A stretch of 64,000 nucleotides of DNA, from contig NZ_CP104205.1 of assembly GCF_025244665.1 (NCBI RefSeq), forward strand, positions 1,671,001 through 1,735,000, given 5' to 3'. The position numbers were made by a program, and so were the translations under genes. This document shows positions 32,128 through 42,589 of the stretch, in pieces. This DNA is from Maribacter litopenaei (GTDB taxonomy: Bacteria > Bacteroidota > Bacteroidia > Flavobacteriales > Flavobacteriaceae). Every line of letters starts with the position of its first letter. The first letter of the stretch is position 1. The notes under the pieces were generated by a model. The model had not been told where the DNA came from. It did not search any database and saw only the letters and a program-made list of their open reading frames with translations.

Positions 32128-32547
32128 ATGGACAGTTATTACATTTCAGAGGATAAGTCCATCCTACAAATCGACAAAATCCACAGCTTCATTTCCAAGG
32201 CTTATTGGGGTGAAGGAAGAACCTTGGAAGAAGTAAAACAGACCATTCATGGCTCTATGTGTTTTGGAATATATTCCCAAGAACATGATCAGATGGGTTT
32301 TGCTCGGGTAGTAACCGATTATATTTTTTTCGGATATTTTATGGATGTGATCATTTTTGAGAAATATCAAGGTAGTGGATATGGGAAAATTTTGATTGAG
32401 CACATGCTCGACCATCCTGTTATAAAAAAGTTGAAAACGGTTGCTTTAAAGACAAAGGATGCCCACTCTTTATATGAAAAGTACGGTTTTAATAAAATAG
32501 GGGATTCACCACTTTGGATGTCCATAGATAAACAAAAATTGCTATAA
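32128..32547 (+). CDS. GNAT family N-acetyltransferase inside the his operon
   Basis: This 139-residue GCN5-related acetyltransferase has the acetyl-CoA motif [16 protein letters not shown] (Q-x-x-G-x-G/A) and the later YEKYGF. It sits between hisH and hisA with gaps of 3 and 1 bases, so it is translated with the pathway. Its substrate is unknown; acetylation of an amine in the pathway is only a guess. Confidence 0.85.
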   Translation: MDSYYISEDKSILQIDKIHSFISKAYWGEGRTLEEVKQTIHGSMCFGIYSQEHDQMGFARVVTDYIFFGYFMDVIIFEKYQGSGYGKILIEHMLDHPVIKKLKTVALKTKDAHSLYEKYGFNKIGDSPLWMSIDKQKLL

Positions 32548-32548
32548 G

Positions 32549-33286
32549 ATGAGGATAGTACCTGCAATCGACATTATAGAAGGTAAGTGTGTTCGCCTCT
32601 CAAAAGGTGATTATGAAACGAAAAAAATATACAATGAAAACCCTTTGGAAGTTGCAAAGGAGTTCCAAGACCACGGAATAAGATTTCTTCATTTAGTAGA
32701 TTTGGACGGAGCGAAATCCAAGCATATTGTAAACCATAAAGTACTGGAGCAAATTGCATCTAAAACGGATTTAAAGATAGATTTTGGCGGAGGCTTAAAA
32801 ACGGACGAGGATCTAAGAATAGCTTTTGAAAGTGGGGCAAACCAAATAACAGGAGGAAGTATAGCGGTAAAGAATAAGGAGTTTTTTTTAGGCTGGATCC
32901 AAAAACATGGAGCCGATAAAATTATATTGGGTGCCGATGCTTTGGATGAAAAGGTGGCCGTTTCTGGATGGCAGGAAGAATCGAATGAGGCATTGATACC
33001 TTTTATTCAAGGCTATCAAAAGGAAGGTATCTCCTACGTAATCTGTACCGATATTTCAAAGGATGGAATGCTACAAGGGCCCTCATTTCAATTGTACGAG
33101 AAAATACTTTTGGAAACTTCTCAGGAAAAACCTTTAAAATTGATTGCATCGGGAGGTATTTCATCCTTTGATGAACTCCCCAAACTTGCCCAATTGGGTT
33201 GTGAAGGAACAATTATTGGCAAGGCCATTTATGAAAATAGAATTACATTGAAACAATTGGAGAATTTTATTCAAAACCATGGATAA
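32549..33286 (+). CDS. hisA: ProFAR isomerase
   Basis: This TIM barrel enzyme catalyses step 4. [22 protein letters not shown] carries the N-terminal catalytic Asp, [14 protein letters not shown] and DFGGGLK follow, and [14 protein letters not shown] carries the second Asp. Length 245 is normal. The 3' end overlaps the DinB gene by eight bases. Confidence 0.96.
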   Translation: MRIVPAIDIIEGKCVRLSKGDYETKKIYNENPLEVAKEFQDHGIRFLHLVDLDGAKSKHIVNHKVLEQIASKTDLKIDFGGGLKTDEDLRIAFESGANQITGGSIAVKNKEFFLGWIQKHGADKIILGADALDEKVAVSGWQEESNEALIPFIQGYQKEGISYVICTDISKDGMLQGPSFQLYEKILLETSQEKPLKLIASGGISSFDELPKLAQLGCEGTIIGKAIYENRITLKQLENFIQNHG

Positions 33287-33793
33287 GGAAGCACAATTAA
33301 TAGAGGAGCTTGTCAAAAATGCCTTGTACCGTATGGATGAAAGTACAAGGATGATTAAAAAAAGTTTAGAGGCCATTACAGAGGATGAAACCTGGCAAAA
33401 ACCAAATGAAGCTCTAAATAGTATTGGAAATCTTGTGCTCCACCTTTGTGGTAATATGACCCAATATATTATTTCTTCCCTTGGTGATACAGAGGATATT
33501 AGAAATAGGGATGAAGAATTTAATACGCAAGGGGGGCTTACCAAAAATGAGTTGGTCAAAAAATTAGAGGATACCGTGGATGATGCGAAGAGGGTTATTT
33601 TCGATGCCGGACTGAGCAATTGGTAAAAATTCGTTCTGTTCAAGGGTTTTCCTTCTCTGGTGTAGGGGTTATAATGCATGCCGTGGAACATTATTCCTAT
33701 CATACAGGGCAAATAGCCTTTTGGGTGAAACTATTGAAAAATAAGGATTTGGGATTTTATGACGGAATGGATTTGAATACGAAAAATGAATAA
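33279..33793 (+). CDS. DinB-family (DUF1572-like) protein in the his operon, one frame break
   Basis: This helical-bundle protein has metal-ligand candidates in [13 protein letters not shown] and [23 protein letters not shown]. The frame breaks near 33610; after it [30 protein letters not shown] continues to TAA at 33793. It lies between hisA and hisF. The role is unknown, but close spacing argues for coexpression. Confidence 0.8.
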
Positions 33794-33844
33794 GATCCTA
33801 TATTAGATACGTGCGATAGACAGAATAGCAGTTACTATAGAATT

Positions 33845-34601
33845 ATGCTTGCAAAAAGAATTATACCTTGTTTGGATATAAAGGATGGAAGAACCGTAAA
33901 GGGAGTCAACTTTGTGGATCTTAGGGACGCTGGTGACCCTGTGGAATTGGCCGAAATATATAGTCGCGAGGGGGCCGATGAATTGGTCTTCCTGGATATT
34001 TCCGCTACCGAGCAAAAAAGAAAAACCTTGGCAGAACTGGTGTATCATGTGGCCGAAAAAGTGAGTATTCCGTTTACCGTTGGTGGTGGTATTTCCTCAG
34101 TAGAAGATGTGGATATTTTGCTACAGAATGGGGCAGACAAAGTCTCCATTAATTCTTCGGCTGTAAAAAATCCTCAATTGATTAATGATCTGGTCGCCAA
34201 ATTTGGTTCCCAATGTATTGTCGTTGCCATTGATGCCAAGCAAATAGAAGGGGAATGGATGGTCCATTTAGTAGGGGGTAAAGTACCCACAGAGCGTAAA
34301 TTATTTGAATGGGCCAAGGAAGTCGAGCAGCGTGGTGCAGGTGAAATCCTGTTTACCTCTATGAATTCACGATGGTACCAAGGATGGTTTTGCAAATACC
34401 GCATTGGCACAATTATCAACCGATTTGAATATACCCATCATTGCCTCCGGAGGTGCAGGAAACATGCAACATTTTATCGATACCTTTAAGAAAGGAAAGG
34501 CCGATGCAGCTTTAGCCGCCAGTGTATTTCATTTTAAGGAAATAAAAATAAAGGATTTAAAAGAGGAACTTCAAAACGAAGGTATTCCAATAAGGTTGTA
34601 G
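33845..34601 (+). CDS. hisF: Imidazole glycerol phosphate synthase, cyclase subunit, one frame break
   Basis: [36 protein letters not shown] contains the catalytic Asp11. Further motifs are [30 protein letters not shown] and [12 protein letters not shown]. The frame breaks near 34366: ATGAATTCACGATGG has one T too many; repair gives [22 protein letters not shown] with the second catalytic Asp. Joined length of about 251 is normal. Confidence 0.95.
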
Positions 34602-34606
34602 AGCAT

Positions 34607-35301
34607 ATGAAGAAAATAGGTCTTATAGGTGGAATTACCTGGCAATCGACCCAATTGTATTATCAATATTTGAATGAAGCCGTGAATAGAGAAATGGGCG
34701 GTTCCCATTCCTGCAAGTTGATATTGGAGTCAGTAGATTTCGAGGAGATATCCCAAAAGCAAAGTAAAGGTGATTGGGATTCCCTGAACAGGGAATTTGC
34801 TGAAATTGGGAAAAGATTGGAAGTAGCAGGGGTTGAAATTATCCTAATTGGGGCTAATACCATGCACCTTTGTTCGGAAAGTATCAAGGAAGCAACGAAC
34901 ATCCCTTTACTACATATTGCTGAGGCCACGGGTGAAGCTATTGTTTCCAAGGGTATGGATAAAGTGCTATTGTTGGGGATCAAATATACCATGGGACTGG
35001 ATTTTTATAAGGATATCTTAAAAACTAAATTTGATATATCCACCCTAGTTCCATCGGAAGCCGATCAGGAATTGGTGCACGGTATTATTTATAAAGAGCT
35101 ATCCAAGGGCATTATATCGCCAGAATCAAGAAGGGTATACCGAATATTATTAAAAAAGCGGAAGATTTGGGTGCTCAAGGGGTCATTTTAGGTTGTACTG
35201 AAATCCCTTTGTTGATACAACAAGAGCATTGTGATATTGCTACCTTTGATACCACCAAGATACATTCAGAAGCTGCCGTGAGATTCGCATTGGCCAAATA
35301 A
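34607..35301 (+). CDS. Aspartate/glutamate racemase family protein, one frame break
   Basis: It opens KKIGLIGGITWQSTQLYYQYLNEAV, with the first Cys/Thr region as ILIGANTMHLCS and the second catalytic Cys in LGCTEIPLL. The frame breaks at 35140-35143, where TACCGAATATT replaces TACCAGAATATT; repair gives VYQNIIKKAEDLGAQGVILGCTEIP. Note that the first site reads NTMH rather than the usual NTxH/C, so the racemase type is uncertain. It lies between hisF and hisIE. Confidence 0.83.
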
Positions 35302-35310
35302 AGATTTAAA

Positions 35311-35910
35311 ATGGAAATAGATTTTAATAAAAACACAGATGGTTTGGTTCCTGCCATTATTCAGGATGCTAGGACTAAAAACGTACTAATGTTGGGTTAT
35401 ATGAATGATGAGGCTTTGCATAAAACCCAAGAGAGCGGAAAAGTTACTTTTTATAGCCGAACCAAAAATCGTTTATGGACAAAGGGAGAGGAAAGTGGCA
35501 ACTTCCTTCATGTGATTGACATAAAGAACGATTGTGATAATGACACTTTATTAATATCGGTACAGCCTGCGGGTCCAACGTGCCATACAGGAAGTGATAC
35601 CTGTTGGAATGAGAAAAACAACACCAATTTTGGATTCTTTACAGAATTGGAAAATACCATTGCACAAAGAAGGGAGTCGGGCCTTGAAGATACCTCCTAC
35701 GTCGCTTCCCTTTTTCAAAAGGGGATCAACAAAATAGCCCAAAAAGTAGGGGAGGAAGCTGTGGAGACCGTCATAGAAGCCATGGATAACAACGATGATT
35801 TGTTTTTATACGAAAGTGCTGACCTACTTTTTCACTATTTGATTCTTTTGCAGGCGAAAGGGTTTGGTCTAAAGGATATTGAGACCGAATTAATGAAAAG
35901 GAAAAAGTAG
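35311..35910 (+). CDS. hisIE: Bifunctional phosphoribosyl-AMP cyclohydrolase / phosphoribosyl-ATP pyrophosphatase
   Basis: The HisI part (about residues 1-110) has VLMLGYMNDEAL, TFYSRTKNRLWTKGEESGN and the metal ligands in DNDTLLISVQPAGPTCHTGSDTCW. The HisE part has SYVASLFQKGINKIAQKVGEEAVETVIEA. It catalyses steps 2 and 3 and closes the operon. Confidence 0.96.
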   Translation: MEIDFNKNTDGLVPAIIQDARTKNVLMLGYMNDEALHKTQESGKVTFYSRTKNRLWTKGEESGNFLHVIDIKNDCDNDTLLISVQPAGPTCHTGSDTCWNEKNNTNFGFFTELENTIAQRRESGLEDTSYVASLFQKGINKIAQKVGEEAVETVIEAMDNNDDLFLYESADLLFHYLILLQAKGFGLKDIETELMKRKK

Positions 35911-35921
35911 CCGGGAAGGAT

Positions 35922-36716
35922 TCACTTGCCCAATTTTAAAATGCGGAAAGCACCTTGAACCACTAACACAAAAACAATTGTACCAATTACTAAATCAGGT
36001 TTATTGGAGTGTAACCAATGGACTAGGACTCCGGCCACAATAACCCCTAAGTTAATTATGACATCATTTGAGGTAAATATCATACTGGCTCTCATGTGCG
36101 CCTCATCCTTGCTCTTTGATTTTTGTAAGATATACAGACAAATTCCATTGGCAATCAATGCAAAGATGGACACTATGATCATGGTGGTAAAATCGGGAAG
36201 TTTTTCGGTTCCAATAAACCTCCTGATTACTTCAACAAAACCGATTAGAGCAAGAATTATTTGAAAATAACCGGCAAGTTTTGCGATATTTTTCTTTCGG
36301 ATTATAGAGCCGCCTACTGCAAAAAGACTGATACCATATACAAAACTATCGGCAAGCATATCCAGGCTATCGGCCACGAGTCCCATGGATTTGGAGAATA
36401 TGCCAGTAGTCATTTCAATTAGGAAAAATGAAAAATTAATCCACAACACGATCCATAACAGCTTTTTCTCGTGTGTGTCCTCTGTAAATTCAATTGACTC
36501 TGTGTTCTTTGACGAAATTATATTTCCACCTAGCCTAAGTTCTAAAATGGCTTTTTCTATTTGTTCAATTTCTCCAATGTGAAATATGTTAAGTGTCCTA
36601 TTTTTAAGATCGAAATCTAAATGTCTGATATTGGAAAAACCATCCAATTTCATTCGAATAAGATTTTCTTCCGATGGGCAATCCATCTTAGGAATTTTAA
36701 AAACCGATTTTTTCAT
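35922..36716 (-). CDS. Cation diffusion facilitator with N-terminal metal-binding-like domain
   Basis: This is a six-helix divalent cation/proton antiporter of the CDF family. The N-terminal region (KIPKMDCPSEENLIRMKLDG) resembles a heavy-metal-associated domain, with a single Cys. TM helices include LLWIVLWINFSFFLIEMTTGIF and the metal-site Asp residues in LVADSLDMLADSFVYG and TSNDVIINLGV. It is convergent with hisIE. An alternative start is the ATG at 36731. Confidence 0.84.
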   Translation of the reverse strand: MKKSVFKIPKMDCPSEENLIRMKLDGFSNIRHLDFDLKNRTLNIFHIGEIEQIEKAILELRLGGNIISSKNTESIEFTEDTHEKKLLWIVLWINFSFFLIEMTTGIFSKSMGLVADSLDMLADSFVYGISLFAVGGSIIRKKNIAKLAGYFQIILALIGFVEVIRRFIGTEKLPDFTTMIIVSIFALIANGICLYILQKSKSKDEAHMRASMIFTSNDVIINLGVIVAGVLVHWLHSNKPDLVIGTIVFVLVVQGAFRILKLGK

Positions 36717-36817
36717 TGAAACAGTTGACACAGAAAAACGTTTAGTTTATAAAATCTAGGTGAGGTAAGTCCAACATTCAATTTTAGATAGAAGCATCAA
36801 TGTAATTTATATAGGAA

Positions 36818-37538
36818 TTAATTTATCTCCCTTGCCCTAATATTTTTAAAATACACACGTTGGCCATGATGCTGGAACATGATGTGCCCTTCCTCATAGG
36901 AATGGAAATTAGGGTTTTCCTTGAATTTACTATTGTTCAGTAATTCTTTCATTTCTGGGCTATTCATTTCAAATTCGATGACCTTCTTTCCATTAAGCCA
37001 ATGCTCCACATGCCCATTATTGTGTAGTAACCTTGCTTTATTATATTCACCAATAGGCTTAAGTACTTTATTAGCGGGTTTTATCAAATCATAAAGGGAA
37101 CCAGCCGACCGAACGGCAAGGGTATCGTAAAAATTTTCATCGTCCAAGATCTGTATCTCATAATTGTCCAACCAGTTTGGACTATTTCCATTTCCGGCTT
37201 CCATGGAAAGGTCCTCCTGCATGTGAAAGAAAACTCCTGAATTTGCTGCGGTATCCACCGCCCATTCATATTCCAGTTCAAAGTCCCTAAAACGTTGCTT
37301 GGTGACCAAATCCCTATTTGTCGTATCCGGGTTGGCAATCAAGGCACCGTCTTCTACATACCAGATTCCCTCCGGAAACGTATCTATACCATAGCCCCTA
37401 AGAGCCTCGGTAGAGCTTCCATCAAAAATCATAACCCAATCATCTTTTGTAGTTGTTTGTGGTTCCTTCTTTTGCTTTCTCGGTATCACAGGAATAAATG
37501 CACAAGAATATAAGGGATGCTGCTACTAATTTTTTCAT
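36818..37538 (-). CDS. DUF1080 lipoprotein (3-keto-disaccharide hydrolase-like), one frame break
   Basis: This is a concanavalin-like beta-jelly-roll protein. The body has DWVMIFDGSSTEALRGYG, FRDFELEYEWAVDTAANSGVFF and YNKARLLHNNGHVEHWLNGKKVIEFE, typical of DUF1080. Restoring a base at 37478-37483 (plus TCTCGG for TCTGG) joins it to a lipoprotein signal MKKLVAASLIFLCIYSC starting at 37538. Similar proteins often act with Gfo/Idh/MocA oxidoreductases on sugars. Confidence 0.86.
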
Positions 37539-37569
37539 TATACTACGGGTTTTTGTTTTATCGTAATCG

Positions 37570-38119
37570 TTATAGGTTATCCATAATTTGGGTTTCGAAG
37601 CCATCTATGCTATGGGTATTCTTATTCTTCCAATATTCCTTTATTTTGTCCTCACCCTGATTCTCAGCCCGAGATATTGAGCGTATTTCGTTCTTCTTTA
37701 TAATCCATAAAAGGTACCGCAAAACCACAAGAAGTTTGGACTAGGTCAACCTCCATTTCAATAATTTGTCCGGCACCAGGATTCTTCGGAAATAGATGGG
37801 AATATTTGTCGTACTGATTATCTCGCCTATGGTAAATGTGGGCATTGCCATATAGCCTTAAAATCATAGGTTTTCCTTCAAAAGCACAAAACATAATGGT
37901 CATTCGGTTGTTCTGTATCAAATGAGCCGCCGTTTCATTGCCGCTTCCCGTAAGATTTAGCCATACCACCTTGTTTTTGTCAATAACCCTAAAACTATCC
38001 GTTCCTTTTGGTGAAAGGTTCACTCTACCTTCAGAAGCTGCGGTAGCCACAAAGAATATTTTTTGATTTTCTATGAAAGATTTTTGTTCCGACTGTATTG
38101 CCTCAAATTTTTTCCCCAT
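37570..38119 (-). CDS. Pyridoxamine 5'-phosphate oxidase family protein, one frame break
   Basis: This is a flavin-binding split-barrel protein with FFVATAASEGRVNLSPKGTDSFRVIDKNKVVWLNLTGSGNETAAHL and a late VDLVQTSCGFAVPFMDY. The frame breaks at 37669-37674 (CCGAGA for CCAGA). Repair gives LNIWAENQGEDKIKEYW and extends the gene to TAA at 37570-37572. The start abuts the stop of the RidA gene. Confidence 0.84.
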
Positions 38120-38578
38120 TTACTTTTTTTTAGAAATTTCAGCGATTAAATCAACCTCTACCTGTGCAGTGGGTTCGTACAGTCTATCTATTTGAACCCA
38201 GGTGGCCGCAGGGTAATCACCTCCATAAAACTTCTTTCGAACCTCATTGTTTTCTTTCATGGCTTCTATATCCGTTGTGTAAAGCGTTTCCTTGACCACA
38301 TCCTCAAAAGTGGCACCGTAGGCACTTAAACACCTAGATAGCGTTTCGTAGAGTTGGGTAATTCCCTTGGTACTAATCTCATTACTTGGGATACCGGAAA
38401 TATATAAGGTGTTTCCTATTTTAACTACTTGGGCATACCCTGCATTCTCATTTTGCTTGCTTGGGCTGTCCCAATGCCATTTCTCCTTTACGATGCTTTG
38501 TTCGGTTTTTGGCATTTGATTTCCACAGGAAATCAATAGGGCGCAAAAAACAACGGAAATTGCGATTACATTTCTCAT
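38120..38578 (-). CDS. RidA-like lipoprotein
   Basis: This 152-residue protein has a lipoprotein signal (VVFCALLISC) followed by a RidA/YjgF domain: GNTLYISGIPSNE, VVKETLYTTDIEAMKENNEVRKKFYGG and YPAATWVQIDRLYEPTAQVEVDLIA. It keeps the conserved Arg in QIDRLY. Cytoplasmic RidA deaminates enamines; an exported, lipid-anchored version is less common and its substrate is unknown. Confidence 0.86.
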   Translation of the reverse strand: MRNVIAISVVFCALLISCGNQMPKTEQSIVKEKWHWDSPSKQNENAGYAQVVKIGNTLYISGIPSNEISTKGITQLYETLSRCLSAYGATFEDVVKETLYTTDIEAMKENNEVRKKFYGGDYPAATWVQIDRLYEPTAQVEVDLIAEISKKK

Positions 38579-38584
38579 CTCATC

Positions 38585-39016
38585 TTAAGGTTTAGGAACA
38601 TTGTGGAAACGCATTAAAGCCACATCATTGGATTTGAGTACCAGTTTTCCATCTGAATCTATTTCGTATGTATCTATCTTTTGCATCATATTCAAAAACA
38701 CCTTTTCCCCCTCGCCACAATACATCAAAGTGGATGATCCTGGTTGGCCAAAGGAAATATTGTTGCCATCCAAAGAAAAATCTGCTGAATAGCCATTGCA
38801 ACTATTTGTACCTTGGGCTTTACTGTTTTCCTTGTCAAAGGAGATCCTAGGTTTTTTATTGGGATATAATCCGTTGAAGGCAATCCTAGGCCCCGATATA
38901 TACTCCAGTTCCCAGGCACCATTGAACATCGCATCGTTGTTCATATTTTTGGTACTTGAACAGGCAATAAGGTTGGTGACCAATATGATCGATAAAATAA
39001 AGAGGCAATTTCTCAT
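38585..39016 (-). CDS. META-domain lipoprotein (HslJ-like)
   Basis: A lipobox (LIACSS) precedes a META domain: GAWELEYISG, PRISFDKENSKAQGTNSCNGYSADFSLDGNNISFG and later TLMYCGEGE...FLNMMQKIDTYEIDSDGKLVLKSND. Related to heat-shock protein HslJ. It lies with RidA and PNPOx genes on the same strand. Confidence 0.87.
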   Translation of the reverse strand: MRNCLFILSIILVTNLIACSSTKNMNNDAMFNGAWELEYISGPRIAFNGLYPNKKPRISFDKENSKAQGTNSCNGYSADFSLDGNNISFGQPGSSTLMYCGEGEKVFLNMMQKIDTYEIDSDGKLVLKSNDVALMRFHNVPKP

Positions 39017-39206
39017 TTGCGATAGTTATAGGGTTATTTCCTAATCTTAGGATCAAATTATCAAATAATTCATAAATAGAAGTTGATAAGTCCTAATTAT
39101 TAAAACTTTTATTTATTCATTGTATGTCCCTATCAGTTAATCATGCCAGTTATGGAATTATTTTCGATTTCGTATTTTTAAGTGGACATCACTAAATGAA
39201 TCACCT

Positions 39207-39806
39207 ATGACGATATTAAATAAGATTAAATGGGTATTGGGTATCTTAATGATTTTTGTCCTAATAATCGCAACGAACCTAATAGATAGGAACAATTTTT
39301 TAAGGGTAAAGGATTCAGTAATTACTATATATGAGGACAGATTGGTAGTGAACGACATCATCTTTGAGTTCGCTCAATATGTTCAGGAGAAAGAAATAGC
39401 CATGATTTCTTTAGATTCTGCCTTCTATGGGAAAAGAAATAACGAAATCAATGATAAGATCCAAAATTTGATCATTCGATATGAAGAGACGAAACTGACT
39501 AAAGAAGAGGATAAAGTTTTCAGTAATTTCAAAGAAAATTTGGAAGATTTGGAGACCCAAGAAGTAACTTTCGTTCAATCCGATTTTTCTGAAAAGGAAT
39601 CTCTACAGTCTATAATCGATGAAGTACAGGAGAATCTACATGACCTTTCCAAAATTCAATTAAGCGAGGGAGGTAGACAAATGAACATTAGCAAAAAAGC
39701 CGTGGATGCCGTAGAGTTGTTTACCCGTTTAGAAATTTATGTATTGATTTTTCTAGCTGTATTGGTACAAATCATTATTCTGTACAACCCTAAAAAAAGT
39801 TCTTAG
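39207..39806 (+). CDS. Membrane protein with chemoreceptor-type four-helix sensor domain
   Basis: Two membrane helices (ILMIFVLIIATNLI near residue 20 and IYVLIFLAVLVQIIILY near 180) flank a long helical periplasmic segment resembling the 4HB_MCP ligand-binding domain. No HAMP or signalling domain follows, so it is a stand-alone sensor-like protein. Function unknown. Confidence 0.65.
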   Translation: MTILNKIKWVLGILMIFVLIIATNLIDRNNFLRVKDSVITIYEDRLVVNDIIFEFAQYVQEKEIAMISLDSAFYGKRNNEINDKIQNLIIRYEETKLTKEEDKVFSNFKENLEDLETQEVTFVQSDFSEKESLQSIIDEVQENLHDLSKIQLSEGGRQMNISKKAVDAVELFTRLEIYVLIFLAVLVQIIILYNPKKSS

Positions 39807-39813
39807 TTTTTTA

Positions 39814-41338
39814 TTAATACTGAATCGAGAAGCTATCAAATATAGCTTGATTGTCATTTGAACTGGTATCCTTTCTAACCTGCAGACCTGCTTTCATACC
39901 GGAAGACCACCAAGCAAGGTTTTCCCCGTTGGGAGCCTTGAGAGTTTTCCATTGTTTGTTATCAGTACTATACTGCATATCAATAGTATTGTTTGGGTTC
40001 ATAGCTACTTTTAGCCATACCCCATTTTTAAAAGTGGGCAACTGTTTTGTGACAATTTCATTATATGAACCATCCTGTACTTTCCAAATCACAATAGTGC
40101 CATCCTTTAAACCCAATCCCAAACTGTTGTTTTTGGTCGTATAAAGTACAAGACCTTTGAGGGCTTTGTTTACGTTTAAAACCTTGGTAGAAATTTTAAA
40201 GTAGGCATCATCCGGTATTACACACAAAACGGTTCCAGTGGGATTTTCTGAATCGGGCTGTGATTCAGAAAGGGTCAAGCGATTATTCTTTATTTCTGCG
40301 GTGAAGGGATTGTTCTTAACATTGTACTTCCACTTATATCCCGCATTATCTTCCTTAAAATTATCTATAAAATCATGCGTTACCCTGTTCCCATTGACCA
40401 CATCAGGTTCAACCCTAAACGAAGGCCAACCTGTTTCTTCATTCCAATAGAGTCTGCTCAATAGGGCGGCCCTTCCCAAACGCGGAAAACCCTTGGTATT
40501 ATAACCATGATAGAGATAATACCAATCATCGTTAAAGGTAGTAGCCGTACCGTGTCCCGGACATTTCCACTGGGAATTTCCGGATAGGATAGGGTTCAAA
40601 TCATGTTTTTCCCAAGGTCCTTTGATACTTTTTGCCCGTGCAACCCCTACCATATAGTCACAATCCTTTCCACAGCAGGCGTTACCGGAATACAACATGT
40701 ACAGAAAATCATCCCTTTTTATAATGGCCTGTCCTTCAATTCCGCCCTTTTCCCAGTTACCTTCCTCAGCGGTCACCAAATTAAAATGGTCTCCAATCAG
40801 GGAAAGGCCGTCCTTGGATAACTCCGACCCCAGGATTTGTATGGGTTTGTCCGGTGTAAGCCCATAAGCCTTCCACGTAATGTATATTTTGTCATTTTCC
40901 TGAAATACATAGGCATCTATGGCTTCGTCTCCCCAATCTATGAGTACACCCATATCCTTGAAACCTTTTGCGATATCCTTGGTTGTTGCAACGCCAATTT
41001 TGGAGATTCCATCAGTTCCTCGGGCCGTATAATAACAATAAAATGTACCGTTCATATAGTACAGTTCAGGGGCCCAAAAACTTCCCATTGTCCATTTAGG
41101 ATTCGTTTCAAAAACGGCACTTATTTGTTCCCAATGTACCAGAGTCCTTTGATGTATAGATAGGGTAGATAGGGGCCCAATCTCCGGTGGTTCCTGTAGC
41201 ATAGTAAGTACCTTCTATTTCTATAATGGATGGGTCGGGCAGTTCGCCCGGTATCACCTGAAACTGTTCCTTGGTCATTTGTGCACCAAGGTGTACAGAA
41301 AAAGTAAGGAGCAGAAGTACTAGTTTATTTTTATCCAT
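39814..41338 (-). CDS. Glycoside hydrolase family 43, secreted, one frame break
   Basis: This is a five-bladed propeller glycosidase, probably acting on arabinan or xylan side chains. The signal peptide (MDKNKLVLLLLTFSVHLGA) is followed by the catalytic base region GELPDPSIIEIEGTYYATGT, the pKa-modulating Asp in DEAIDAYVFQ, and the acid Glu in GGIEGQAIIKRDD. A C-terminal beta-sandwich of about 180 residues follows. The frame breaks near 41143 (GACTCTGG has one base too many); repair gives YTSKDLVHWEQISAVF. An alternative start is 41347. Confidence 0.87.
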
Positions 41339-41494
41339 TGAAAACATAACCGTGCGTTTTCTTTAAAAATAACACATGTAACAACTTGGCTCCTCCATTT
41401 TGTACAAAATGGGGTTTATATTCATGAATTTGAGTTATTAGAGCGTATTCAGTTTTTTGCACACTAAGCTACAACCAGTATGGTTACGTCCAAT

Positions 41495-42478
41495 TCATTT
41501 TATTTGAAGGACCTCAACGGAGTTTAATTCCGGACTACCACCGCTATTCCCAGATCCTGCCGCGGTATATATTTTTCCGTCGATCAAAGTGGCTCCGGTA
41601 CCATGTCTGCCAATATTTAAAGTAGGTAACTTCTCCCATGTCATTTTTTCTACATCAAAAGCTTCAACCTCATCATGTGCTTTCTTTTGGGTGCCACTTT
41701 CACCGCCAATTACCACTATTTTTTTTCCTAAAGTAATCACCGAAGCACCTGCCCTTTGAGTAGGAATATCAAGATTGTTCGGTAGGGTAGTCCATTGTTG
41801 CTGGGCGAAATCATATACATCTACACTGGACTCCGTAAGGTCCGGATATTTACCAATGTTTCCGTAAGTTCTTCTGCCGCCGGCCACGTACAATTTATCA
41901 TCAATGATAGCTATGCCGAAATGATCCCGGGCGTGAGGTGCATCGGGAAGCTGTTTCCAGGTATTTGAAATAGGATCAAATTCATCGAACCAAGCTACAT
42001 GCCCGCCCCAATGTCCTTCAAATGCTCCGCCTACCAAATAAATTTTGTCTTGATACACCAAGCATCCTGCCGCCCCTCTCAACCTGTTTTCGGGAATTTC
42101 AGGTCCTTTTCGCCACGTATCAGTTTCAATGTTATAGATATACATAGAAGGAACGGGTTTCTCTTTCGGGAATAATTCAGAACCTGTAAAGGCACCAACC
42201 ACATAAATTTCGTTGTTATATGTAATGGCCTGAAAATGGTGCATTTCAATGGGTGTTACCGCTGCAGTTGACCAAGTTTGTGTATTGATGTCGAAAATCT
42301 CCACGGGTTTGATGCCCCTACCACCTACAAGAAAAATCCGTTCCCCTAGAGATACCAAAGAGTTTTCATGTCTGTTGGTACAGGAATTGGTAGGGGATAG
42401 GACCTCCCAATCCTGGGAAACCATAAGGTTTGGAGCCATTAGAATGACCATTAGTCCTATAAAATATGTTGTTTTCAT
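41495..42478 (-). CDS. Secreted kelch-repeat protein
   Basis: A signal peptide (MKTTYFIGLMVILMAPNLMV) precedes about six kelch motifs, each with a doublet Gly and spaced Tyr/Trp (IYVVGAF, IYLVGGAF, LYVAGGRR, IVVIGGES, IYTAAGSG). This predicts a beta-propeller of about 300 residues. The start at 42478 matches the signal peptide better than the longer upstream reading. Confidence 0.82.
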   Translation of the reverse strand: MKTTYFIGLMVILMAPNLMVSQDWEVLSPTNSCTNRHENSLVSLGERIFLVGGRGIKPVEIFDINTQTWSTAAVTPIEMHHFQAITYNNEIYVVGAFTGSELFPKEKPVPSMYIYNIETDTWRKGPEIPENRLRGAAGCLVYQDKIYLVGGAFEGHWGGHVAWFDEFDPISNTWKQLPDAPHARDHFGIAIIDDKLYVAGGRRTYGNIGKYPDLTESSVDVYDFAQQQWTTLPNNLDIPTQRAGASVITLGKKIVVIGGESGTQKKAHDEVEAFDVEKMTWEKLPTLNIGRHGTGATLIDGKIYTAAGSGNSGGSPELNSVEVLQIK

Positions 42479-42589
42479 TTTAAGGGTTTTACGAGTTAGA
42501 ATACTAAAAATAGGTGTTATTCTTCCGGTTTTGAAATAACGCAGCAAAATAATTAGGAATGTCCGTTTTGATTCTTCTCTCAATATTTC

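Noticed and set aside
2..35301. Genome decay with many pseudogenes
   Set aside because: Essential genes are split at the same short motif and downstream protein sequence is well conserved. This favours sequencing error.
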